Part shown: piece after piece, positions 1-10,068 of the stretch
Position numbering within the stretch: position 1 is the first letter of the stretch
How the letters are laid out: each line of letters starts with the position of its first letter
Source: Lycium barbarum
Taxonomy: Eukaryota; Streptophyta; Magnoliopsida; Solanales; Solanaceae
NCBI RefSeq assembly: GCF_019175385.1
Contig: NC_083344.1
Span: 58,218,782-58,282,781 of the forward strand
Direction: 5' to 3'
DNA: 64,000 nucleotides
Program-made: the position numbers and the translations under genes
The notes under the pieces: generated by a model
Databases searched by the model: none
Seen by the model: the letters and a program-made list of their open reading frames with translations, nothing else
What the model was told of the DNA's origin: nothing

Positions 1-2733
1 AACGCCTAGAAATAAAAGTTGTAGATAATTGAAATAGCTTTCCAACGGTAGGTCGTGGGCTCCCAGGCGACGTCGGTACAAGGAGATATGGACGTTTAAA
101 GGTCGAAAGGTCAAGCTGGGCAGTGAAATGGGCCCAACCCGATTCCAATTCGGGTCAGGCCCATTACCCACGCTTTTAATAGAAAAAAATCAATTTCTCT
201 CCCTCATTTTCAGATCAAGAAACCTGGAAAACTCTAGATAAAAAGAGAGAGAAGAGCCTAGAGAAAAAAAATCAGTTTTTGACCAAAATCGGAGCCCCGA
301 ATCCCGAAGCCCATGAAGAGAAAAGTGTTCTACGTCGCGTTGCCTTCGATTTGAGCTAAAAATCAACTAAAAATAAGAGGGTGGACGTGGTGGTTGTGCA
401 CTTAAGGTATGAATAAGACTTTTTTTTATTGTTAACAAGCTTATTTAGAGTTTTAACGGATTAGAACGAAGAAATAACGTGATAAATTCGTTTGTTGGTA
501 TGGCTGAATTGTAGAATGGGGTTTGAAGAAAATTTTGGATGAAAACAAATGTATTTAACTTGTAGAATGTGGAGGATGTTGTTATTGATGTTGTTAGTGT
601 TAATTTTGACCTCTTTGCGAAATTATTAAATAGTTATATCGCGAATTGGTTGGTTGGAACAATTTGGAAAATAATGTGCGGGCTGTTTTACGGCATATGT
701 TGGTATTGATTTGGAAGTGTGAAGTCGAAATGAGGATTATTGCATTATGTCGTAAAGTAGACTAATTGCGTATATTGTGAATTATGAAAATTGTTGATGT
801 TATTGATGTTGTTGTTGGGTTGTTGTTCGTTGTGTTGAGCCGAGTTGAATCTCGGGGAGGCTATATGTATAGGGGAAATGCTGCCAAAATTTCGGTAGGC
901 AAGTAATAAAATTTGGATTCTTAAAGGCTTGAATTTGACAATTGGTAAACATGACCATTTGTAGATTTTGGACGAAATTGGAAGTGAAGCTAAGCGAGCA
1001 TAAGGCGCAATCGAGGTATGTAAAGCTTACCCCTTCATTCTTAGGCATGTTTTGAACATAATAGGCTCGGCCGCGAGCCTTAGATACGACTCCGTTGCTC
1101 GGAATTCGAGATGGAAATCCGCCCCAATTCCTTCAGCGAGATTGAATCATTTTCCTTATAACTTGTCTTCAAAGTGAGCTTTAAGTATGCAACCTTCCTA
1201 AACGGAGTCGGAATACTTCCAAATGATTATGGACGACCTCATAAGGTCTACTATCTGTAATTTACGTACGTCTCCTCGGGTTGGCCCGAGGTGGGCCCTC
1301 AAGGCCCGATACTTTCTGTATAACTTTAACTACTTTGTTTCTGTCCGACTTTCTCAGACAACATGTGGACAATTATTCTGATCATGATATGACTACTTTT
1401 TATATAAATTTTACAAAATGGCTTTGACATCTGAAAATCTGATTCTGGTAATAATCCGTCGTGCCTTCCCAAGCAGGATATAGGCGGATATTATGAACGC
1501 TATCCGAATACCCTGATTGGACTCGCCATTTGGCCTACTTCAGTTTGATTGAGTCGGTATAACGATCTGTATGTATGTGGATTCTCATTAATCTGTTCGT
1601 GGATGTCTCAATGCTTCCTTTCACCGGATCCCGGGCCGGTTTATATCGTGCGGATGGGCCGCCGAGTCCCTTGTCGGGGGCCGGGTCCCATGTATGAATT
1701 CCGAAGTATGATGTGTCCGGTTCCGGGGTACTGTGGTATATGTCGTTCCCGGTTACAGTGTATATGTTACGAAGTATGATGTGTCCGGTTTCCCGGCGTG
1801 TGATCTGTCTCCGGGGTTACCGTGGTTATGATATGATGTGTTATGTGACGGAGATGTTCGAAGATATGAAATCTTCTGAAATATGATATGTTGTGGCGCC
1901 AGAGGCAGGAGTGGCGACCACGTTCCTGTGCCCTATTATGATTCTGTCTGTCTGATTGGATTCTGATTTTGTCTGTCTGATATGGATTCTGATTCCGCCT
2001 GTCCGTATGGATTGTGATTCTGCCCGTCCGTCTGGACCATAATTCTGTCCGTCCGTTTGATTTATGGTTCTGTCCATTATACTTCTGTGCTTCCGGTTCA
2101 TGCTATGATTATGTTTGTTATGTTTCTACTTTACATACTCGGTACATTTTTCGTACTGACCCCCGGTTCTTCGGGGGCTGCGCTACATGCCCGCAGGTAC
2201 AGACGCACCTGAAGATACGCCGCCAGTCTAGGGCTCAGATACTGCTATTTTGAAGAGCTCCTTTGGTCCGGAGCGTGTACTTTTGGTATATACCTTCTGT
2301 CTTCTGTATATTCTGTATGTATGGCAACTCCGGGTACGGCGGGGCCCTGTCCCGTCATATGACTCTGTAAGTCTGTTAGAGGCCTGTAGATATGTTTGTG
2401 GGTTAGGGTCTTTCTGTACGGATGTGTGTATACGTTGTGTTTGGGGCGACCCCATTCGCCGCGGCGGCCGGTCCGCATATGTTTATATGTTGCTTTGTTG
2501 GCCGGTGTGGCCTTTGTTGGTATTTTCTGTGCACAGGGTTATTTTGGATAGTCTGTAAAACAAAGGAAACTCTGCCAAAATTTTTCTGGAAATTATCTAA
2601 ATTTGAAATATAGCCTTGACGGCTTCTGCTTTATACTTGAATGTGTTTGATAACAGTTGAGATAGCATTGGATATATGTGTTTGGGTGCCCAGATCGGGT
2701 ACTAGTCACGGCCCACGGGGTTGGGTCGTGACA
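1..2733 (+). repeat. E1 5' LTR, left end cut by the window
   Basis: This is the left LTR of gag-only element E1. It repeats 6163-8893 nearly base for base, so about 244 bases of its left end lie outside the window. It ends in GTCGTGACA directly before a primer binding site. It contains the conserved block TATAGGGGAAATGCTGCC (868-885), a splice-donor-like GGTATGT near 1015, short degenerate tandem repeats (about 25-27 bp, 1938-2075) and the CCCCC/GGGGG hairpin (2160-2177). Small open frames inside are repeat shadows and match no known protein. Confidence 0.93.
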
Positions 2734-2737
2734 GAAG

Positions 2738-2749
2738 TGGTATCAGAGC
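2738..2749 (+). other. E1 primer binding site (iMet tRNA type)
   Basis: The sequence TGGTATCAGAGC begins 4 bases after the LTR end. It is the standard plant site complementary to the 3' end of initiator methionine tRNA, where minus-strand cDNA synthesis is primed. Confidence 0.93.
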
Positions 2750-2790
2750 GGTTAGTCCTCGGAATGTCAACAGGTCGTGTCTAGTAGAGT

Positions 2791-2830
2791 CTTGTTTATC
2801 GGTGTGTTGTGCACCACATCTATAAACAGG
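2791..2830 (+). promoter_or_regulatory. E1 leader hairpin with palindromic loop (candidate dimerisation signal)
   Basis: An outer stem TGTTTAT/ATAAACA (2793-2799 with 2822-2828) encloses an inner stem GTGTG/CACAT and an 8-base loop TT+GTGCAC. The palindrome GTGCAC lies at 2809-2814. The same fold recurs in the leaders of E2, E3, E4, E8 and E9 with covarying bases. A role in genomic RNA dimerisation or packaging is inferred from resemblance to retroviral kissing loops and is not shown. Confidence 0.6.
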
Positions 2831-2936
2831 AGGCTACAGGACATCTAGGATGTTACCCTTCTTTGGATCTTAGATCGTGCGATAGAACTGTATTAGTAGG
2901 ATGATCCCCTCCTGACGATTTGTTATGTTTTCAGCG

Positions 2937-4390
2937 ATGCCTCCGAAGAAGGCAACAGCCGCCCAGAAGGGCAAGTCTACAGCGGCAGGTGAGGCCAGCC
3001 GAGCTCAGGTGACTACTAGGGCTCGTGCCCAGATTGAGCCAAATGTTGTGCCTTCGACGGCTAGTTCTGTTACGCCACCAGTACCGGAGGGATTTGGAGC
3101 AGCCACAGCTGCAGCACAGGGGGTGGCTCCACCGCCAGCTCCAGCAGCACCAATACCTGTACCTCCAGCCCCCAGTCAGGGGCGGAGGACAGGGCCATGC
3201 GAGATGCGGTTCAGTTATTGACCACACTGATGACAGAGCAGGTTCGCAGGCATGGGTTTCGGGGTGGTCGTGCGGACAGATACGAAAGCTCCAGGGCTCG
3301 TGAGTTCTTGACATGTAATCCTCCAGAATTCTCCGGGACAAAACCCGAAGAGGACCCCCAGGAGTTTATTAGAAAGATGGAGAGCACGATACGGTTGATT
3401 AAGGCGTCCCCGACTGAGTCCGTTGAATTGGCCTCGTATCGGTTATATGAGGTAGCGGCGAACTGGTATGAGTCCTGGCAGCTATCCAGGGGTGACGATG
3501 CTGCCCCAGCAGTATGGGCCGAGTTTACTAAGGCCTTTCTTGATCATTTTCTACCTCCAGAGCTACGGAGAGCCAGGGTTGATCGATTCTTGCATCTGAA
3601 ACAGAACGGTAGGAGTGTTCGAGAGTATAGCCTAGAGTTCGACTCGTTGGCTAGGTATGCACCCGCTATAGTAGCCGAGATGGCCGATAGGGTGCACCGG
3701 TATGTGATGGGGCTAGACCCTTATTTGATCGATGGTTGCCTGGCGGTGGCTTCTCAGCCAGGGATGCATATTGCCCGGGTGCAGGCGCATGCCCAGGGCA
3801 TGGAGGACCGGCGTAGGGAACGTCGGCCTGATAGGGGCCATGACGGGAGCCGGCCTAAGAGAGCCAGATCGGTCGGGTACTCAGGGGGATTTCAGAGTGA
3901 ATTTTCTCAGCGGCAGGGTAACAGGTATTCGTCCCAGCCAGCATACAGTACGCCCCCACAGTTCTCGGGACAGAACTCCATGGCTTCGAGTTCGCAAGTA
4001 AATAGGAGTTTCAGTCAGATGGGGCCATCCATACCTCGGTGCCCTTATTGCAGGAGGCGTCACCCTGGTGAGTGTTATCGTGCCACTGGTGCCTGCTTTT
4101 CTTGTGGCCAACAAGGTCATACGATGAGAGAGTGTCCGTATAAGGGTGGTCCAGGTGGTTCAGCCCAGCTTACCGGGTCAGTTGCTGGCTCGTCTTCTCC
4201 TTCGGCAGCCATACGCCCCACAGGGCGGGGAGCACAAGCACCAGCGCCAGCACCAGTGAGTCGTGGCCGAGGTCGAGGCGCAGCTTCTGGTTACAGCGGT
4301 CCTTCGAACCGCGTATTTGCTTTGACCGGCCGGCAGGACCCAGGAGCGTCTTCAAGCGCACACCCAGGTATGTTAGTGATCTTTTCTTGA
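2937..4390 (+). pseudogene. gag: E1 gag, one frameshift
   Basis: Gag forms the particle that packages retrotransposon RNA. The start is set at the MPPKK methionine, as in E3, E2 and E4. The frame runs through a Pro/Ala-rich N-terminus and is broken by a single-base indel at about 3178-3196. The main frame resumes at 3197 and gives 397 residues. They hold the retrotransposon Gag core (motifs PEEDPQEF, SVREYSLEFDSLARYAP), a basic Arg-rich stretch, a degenerate CX2CX3HX3C finger (CPYCRRRHPGEC) and a canonical CX2CX4HX4C zinc knuckle (CFSCGQQGHTMREC). The frame stops soon after the RVFALTGRQDP motif, where the autonomous elements run on into protease. No pol follows before the 3' LTR, so this is a non-autonomous gag-only (TR-GAG type) element. 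The frameshift makes full-length Gag unlikely unless it is recoded. Confidence 0.88.
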
Positions 4391-4619
4391 GGGATATGTG
4401 TATGAATGGGTTTATACTTTATCATATTACGTGATTTTCCTCTTCTGGGTATTAATAAGAGCAAGGTAATTGTTAACCTGATAGACATTGAAAATTCGGA
4501 AGGGCGATATGGTAATTGTATGGTTTAGCCCGGGGTGGGACCCACTCTGAGAATTTTCCGAAAATTTATTAAGACCCCGATCTGCCCTAAATTATGTGAC
4601 AAAGGTCGTGCGGGGGCTG

Positions 4620-4724
4620 TCGACGCAATTATACTAGCCCTAACGCATCAGAACGCATGAAAGTTTTGAGGTTGAGCGTGCTAAGGCCATAACAATTCTG
4701 GGATGGGTGACCCCCTGGGAAGGA
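4620..4724 (+). other. 5S rRNA-like segment inside E1
   Basis: The stretch can be followed against about 105 of the roughly 120 bases of plant 5S rRNA. The start GACGCAATTATACTA resembles the 5S start. GAGGTTGAGCGTGCT corresponds to the A-box region, and 4702-4721 is the C-box block GATGGGTGACCCCCTGGGAA. The 5' half is clearly degenerate and the C-box half nearly perfect. No T-run terminator follows; there is an A-run instead. It is not a functional 5S gene, but Pol III factor or TFIIIA binding is conceivable. The match rests on remembered 5S sequence. Confidence 0.8.
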
Positions 4725-5399
4725 TACAAAAAAAATAAAAAAATCACAAGTATAAGTATGGTATATAAATGGAAATTTGGGGTAACCTAAAGGAAAAGAG
4801 AAGGTGTGGAATGGCTAGTGCCCTTACAGGAGTCGCGCAGACCGAGGCAGACTGAATGGGCGAAAGGAAGAAGCGTAATACCGCTCGGGAAATTGAGCGA
4901 ATTTGAATAACGGTCGGAAACGTTCGCAAATAAGATATTAGTAAATGTATAGGTATGTGTATGATTTTCATTTGGTGATCATATGGATCAAGAGCCGAGT
5001 CCCGGCGACTGATGTTGTGATAGACGAAAGGTTTTACTAAACCGAATACGCGAAACGAAGCGGAGGTGAGGACACGAATGTTGTCAAAGAATAGAAAAAC
5101 CCCAATTACCTTACAACTTAGTCTAGTGCGACGATATCTGAACAAGAAAATGAGCATGGCTAGTAGGAAAGATGAAGGATAAGAGATGTGATTAAGCAAA
5201 ACTTTCGAAAGAATCGATAAGCGACACGTAAGCCGACTTGTACGACAATCTGACGAACAAGTTTGTGAATGAGTGAACAAATTTCGACGAGATAATCCGT
5301 GGTATAATTGTCAGGGTGAACAATGAAATGTCGACAAAAGGGAAATTTTCGTAAATCACTGGAGCCTTAATAAGAGTGATCTGATTTTAATCAAAACTC

Positions 5400-5735
5400 T
5401 ATCTGTTATACTTTTGCACCTCTGACTTTGATGAGGTTCTGCCTATTACGCCTCTGTACTTCTAGATCCGATAACGCTTCTGTCTGATATGCCTCCGTAT
5501 GATTGACTCTAGATACGAATCTGTCTGATGCACCTCTGTACGTTTGATTCTGATTACGAATCTGTCTGGTACATCTCTGTACGTCTAACTCCGATCGTGG
5601 ATCTGTCTGATATAATTCTATACGTCTGACTCCGACTACGAATCTGTCGGACATAGTGCAGTACATCTGTCTCTGATTATGGATCTGTCCGATATGCTTT
5701 TGTGCGTCTGGCTCTAGTTATGAACCTGTTTGATG
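5400..5735 (+). repeat. 41-bp tandem repeat array, about 8 degenerate units
   Basis: The phrase CTGTC(T/C/G)GA recurs at about 5521, 5562, 5603, 5644 and 5684, a steady 41-base period. Each unit also carries a CTCTGTACGTCTGA-like half. The array lies just upstream of the E1 polypurine tract and is absent from E4. Confidence 0.8.
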
Positions 5736-5903
5736 TAACGTGAAATTATGATAATTTTGTAAGGAACCGAGAAGTCTGACAAGAGGTGAAAGATGTTGAT
5801 GGCAATCGTAACGTTGAAAGGAATTTTGAAGGAAAGAAAGGAACCTCCCCGAAGTGTCACGAGACCCTCCTAAGGTCAATCGAACATTCGAGGACGAATG
5901 TTC

Positions 5904-5918
5904 TAAAGGGGGGGAGAA
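5904..5918 (+). other. E1 polypurine tract
   Basis: TAAAGGGGGGGAGAA directly precedes the TG of the 3' LTR and would prime plus-strand DNA synthesis. It is preceded by the near-palindrome CATTCGAGGACGAATG, also found in E4 and, inverted, in E2, E3 and E8. Confidence 0.9.
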
Positions 5919-8893
5919 TGTTATATCCTGCATTTTCGAACGTCGAATTATTTGTAAGCTGAGGTGGGGCCCACACATCAAGATTTTTTTGGGACATGTG
6001 AAAAGTTATATGAATCGTATATGTAAAGTTAAACACAACCCGTGAAGGGCCCTGGGGCCAAATCAAAGTGGAAGCCCTCCAAACGAATATTTTTAAGAAA
6101 ACGTTTTCGGATGACCTGACTTGGAGGGGCACAAACGGCATTATAAGTTTGGAATTTGGGAAAACGCCTAGAAATAAAAGTTGTAGATAATTGAAATAGA
6201 TTTCCAACGGTAGGTCGTGGGCTCCCAGGCGACGTCGGTACAAAGAGATATGGACGTTTTAAGGTCGAAAGTTCAAGCTGGGCAGTGAAATTGGCCCAAC
6301 CCGATTCCAATTCGGGTCAGGCCCATTACCCACGCTTTTAATAGAAAAAAATCAGTTTCTCTCCCTCATTTTCAGATCAAGAAACCTGAAAAACTCTAGA
6401 GAAAAAGAGAGAGGAGAGCCTAGAGAAAAAAAATCAGTTTTTGACCAAAATCAGAGCCCCGAATCCCGAAGCCCATGAAGAGAAAAGTGTTCTACGTCGC
6501 GTTGCCTTCGATTTGAGATAAAAAACAACTAAAAATAAGAGGGTGGACGTGGTGGCTGTGCACTTAAGGTATGAATAAGGCTTTTTCTTTATTGTTAACA
6601 AGTTTATTTAGAGTTTTAACGGATTAGAACGAAGAAATAACGTGATAAATTCGTTTGTTGGTATGGCTGAATTGTAGAATGGGGTTTGAAGAAAATTTTG
6701 GATGAAAAGAAATGTATTTAACTTGTAGAATGTGGAGGATGTTGTTATTGATGTTGTTAGTGTTAATTTTGACCTCTTTGCGAAATTATTAAATAGTTAT
6801 ATCGCGAATTGGTTGGTTGGGAAAATTTGGAAAATAATGTGCGGGCTGTTTTACGGCATATGTTGGTATTGATTTGGAAGTGTGAAGTCGAAATGAGGAT
6901 TATTGCATTATGTCGTAAAGTAGACTAATTGCGTATATTGTGAATTATGAAAATTGTTGATGTTGTTGATGTTGTTGTTGGGTTGATGTTGGTTGTGTTG
7001 AGCCGAGTTGAATCTCGGGGAGGCTATATGTATAGGGGAAATGCTGCCGAAATTTTGGTAGGCAAGTAATAAAATTTGGATTCTTAAAGGCTTGAATTTG
7101 ACAATTGGTAACATGACCATTTGTAGATTTTGGACGAAATTGGAAGTGAAGCTAAGCGAGCATAAGGCGCAATCGAGGTATGAAAAGCTTACCCCTTCAT
7201 TCTTAGGCATGTTTTGAACATAATAGGCTCGGCCGCGAGCCTTAGATACGACTCCGTTCCTCGGAATTCGAGATGGAAATCCGCCCCAATTCCATCAGTG
7301 AGATTGAAGCATTTTCCTTATAACTTGTCTTCAAAGTGAGCTTTAAGTATGCAACCTTCCTAAACGGAGTCGGAATACTTCCAAATGATTATGGACGACC
7401 TCATAAGGTCTACTATCTGTAATTTACGTACGTCTCCTCGGGTTGGCCCGAGGTGGGCCCTCAAGGCCCGATACTTTCTGTATAACTTTAACTACTTTGT
7501 TTCTGTCCGACTTTCTCAGACAACATCTGGACTATTATTCTGATCATGATATGACTACTTTTTATATAAATTTAACAAAATGGCTGACATCTGAAAATCT
7601 GATTCTGGTAATAATCCGTCGTGCCTTCCCAAGCAGGATATAGGCGGATATTATAAACGCTATCCGAATACCCTGATTTGACTTGCCATTTGGCCTACTT
7701 CAGTTTGATTGAGTCGGTATAACGATATGTATGTATGTGGATTCTCATTAATCTGTTCGTGGATGTCTCAATGCTTCCTTTCACCGGATCCCGGGCCGGT
7801 TTATATCGTGCGGATGGGCCGCCGAGTCCCTTGTCGGGAGCCGGGTCCCATGTATGAATTCCGAAGTATGATGTGTCCGGTTCCGGGGTACTGTGGTATA
7901 TGTCGTTCCCGGTTACCGTGTATATGTTACGAAGTATGATTTGTCCGGTTTCCCGGCGTGTGATCTGTCCCCGGGGTTACCGTGGTTATGATATGATGTG
8001 TTATGTGACGGAGATGTTCGAAGATATGAAATCTTCTGAAATATGATATGTTGTGGCGCCAGAGGCAGGAGTGGCGACCACGTTCCTGTGCCCTATTATG
8101 ATTCTGTCTGTCTGATTGGATTCTGATTTTGTCTGTCTGATATGGATTCTGATTCCGCCTGTCCGTATGGATTGTGATTCTGCCCGTCCGTCTGGACCAT
8201 AATTCTGTCCGTCCGTTTGATTTATGGTTCTGTCCATTATACTTCTGTGCTTCCGGTTCATGCTATGATTATGTTTGTTATGTTTCTGCTTTACATACTC
8301 GGTACATTTTTCGTACTGACACCCGGTTCTTCGGGGGCTGCGCTACATGCCCGCAGGTACAGACGCACCTGAAGATACGCCGCCAGTCTAGGGCTCAGAT
8401 ACTGCTATTTTGAAGAGCTCCTTTGGTCCGGAGCGTGTACTTTTGGTATATAACTTCTGTCTTCTGTATATTCTGTATGTATGGCAACTCCGGGTACGGC
8501 GGGGCCTTGTCCCGTCATATGACTCTGTAAGTCTGTTAGAGGCCTGTAGATATGTTTGTGGGTTAGGGTCTTTCTGTACGGATGTGTGTATATGTTGTGT
8601 TTGGGGCGACCCCATTCGCCGCGGCGGCCGGTCCGCATATGTTTATATGTTGCTTTGTTGGCCGGTGTGGCCTTTGTTGGTATTTTCTGTGCGCAGGGTT
8701 ATCTTGGATAGTCTGTAAAACAAAGGAAACTCTGCCAAATTTTTTCTGGAAATTATCTAAATTTGAAATATAGCCTTGACGGCTTCTGCTTTATACTTGA
8801 ATGCGTTTGATAACAGTTGAGATAGCATTGGATATATGTGTTTGGGTGCCCAGATCGGGTACTAGTCACGGCCCACGGGGTTGGGTCGTGACA
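5919..8893 (+). repeat. E1 3' LTR, complete, 2975 bp
   Basis: It starts TGTTATATCC and ends GTCGTGACA. It matches 1-2733 almost completely, implying a fairly recent insertion. Contents mirror the left copy: the TATAGGGGAAATG block near 7031, the splice-donor-like GGTATG near 7178, 25-27-bp repeats near 8098-8235 and the CCCCGG..GGGGG hairpin near 8320. A target duplication cannot be checked because the left end is outside the window; the five bases after it are CTATC. Confidence 0.95.
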
Positions 8894-10068
8894 CTATCCC
8901 TTCTTTCTTTTTGTCATGATCTATGTGAGACAAACAAACGACGAATGTATAAACTCCAAAGAAGCTCCTATTCTTAGAGACACCAGGATGGCTAATGTTC
9001 TTGATTTCCAGAAGCTATTTCATTATGTCTTGATACGTGTCTATAATTCCTGAAATTCTATTTAATATAATCCATAGTGACATTTGAGGGGTACTTGACA
9101 TGACTGTTTTCTTTAATACTCAAGTGTTGGTTCATTCTACTTATTCTATTGAGTCTCAGATGATGATTTAGTTTGCATATAGTTGCTCACTACTCTGCTC
9201 GTGCATGCCGTTAATATATCTTTCACTGAGTCCCGGGCCGGGTATGTTTTCGTGCACAGTTTCACTGCATTGTTCACCGAGCCCCTCACTAGAGGGCCAG
9301 GTACGTATATATATATATATATATATGATATAATGATGTGATGATGGCACTGAGTCCCATGATGGGTCGGTATGGTATATGATGACTTTATTCACCGAGT
9401 CCCATAATGGGCCGGATATAGTATATGATATAGACATGCATGATTTTCATCTCGTAAGGTACAAGTGCATTGGTATCCTTGATTATCATACTTGCCTTCT
9501 GTTACCTTTTATTCTGTCTTGATCTTCTTTATTGTATTTCATGCTTTATATACTCAGTACATATCTCGTACTGACCCCCTTTCTTCGGGGGGCTGCGTTT
9601 CATGCCCGCAGGTACAGACACTCGATTTGATGATCCTCCAGCTTAGGACTTCTGCTCAGCTGTTTTGGAGAGCTCCATTGTTCCGGAGCCTAGATTATTT
9701 TGGTACAGATCTTTTGATGTCGAATTATGCATGTCCAGGGGTACGACGGGGCCCTGTCCCATCATATTTTACTTGTACACTCTTAGAGGTCTGTAGACAT
9801 ATGTGGGTTGTATCTGACTGTGTCGATATGGTTTGTTTTGGATCTTTCCATATATAGTGGCAGCCTTGTCGGCTTGCATATTGTGTTATGCTTTGGTCAG
9901 CTGTGACTCCTCAGGAGATAGGTTTATGATATGTGGCGTTGTGAATCTTTCGTTTGTTTTTACCAGTTTCCATACGGTCCTTAGTTTCAGTCTGACTATA
10001 TCTAGCAAGTTCGTATACGAGTGTCCAGTTCGAGCACTAGTCATGGCCCATGGGGTTGGGTCGTGATA
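8894..10068 (+). repeat. Plus-strand fragment of an F2-family LTR (3' part)
   Basis: This is the reverse complement of much of the E2 LTRs. It begins at the conserved CTATCCCTTCTTTCTTTTTG block, where E1 inserted, and ends CATGGGGTTGGGTCGTGATA, a mutated LTR terminus. It includes an AT microsatellite, tandem 'CCGAGTCCC..GGGCC' phrases and the GTACTGACCCCC hairpin near 9570. No primer site follows; it runs straight into an inverted F2 LTR. Confidence 0.85.
9306..9326. repeat. AT dinucleotide microsatellite
   Basis: A perfect (AT)n run inside the F2 LTR fragment. Similar runs occur at comparable places in other LTRs of this window. Confidence 0.95.

Larger units (their letters stand above)
4391..5918 (+). 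other. E1 post-gag non-coding module in place of pol
   Basis: These 1.5 kb lie where pol should be. I see no protease, RT, RNase H or integrase motif on either strand. The module holds the 5S-rRNA-like segment (4620-4724), an A-rich stretch (4727-4744), a 178-residue antisense frame (4744-5280, probably not real), a 41-bp tandem array (about 5400-5735) and the polypurine tract. It is related to parts of the post-gag region of E4 and, in inverted orientation, to 61013-62210 in E8. Confidence 0.75.

Noticed and set aside
3178..3200. Programmed ribosomal frameshift in E1 gag
   Set aside because: E2, E3 and E4 have gag in one frame here and no slippery heptamer is evident, so a random indel is simpler.
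4620..4724. A functional 5S rRNA gene, or a Cassandra TRIM
   Set aside because: The 5' half is too diverged and no T-run terminator follows. Cassandra has 5S in short LTRs, while this lies in the interior of a 3-kb-LTR element with gag.
5857..6243. 128-residue minus-strand frame, repeated at 54238-54615
   Set aside because: It lies across the start of the E1-family LTR and recurs only because the LTR does. It has no recognisable motif.
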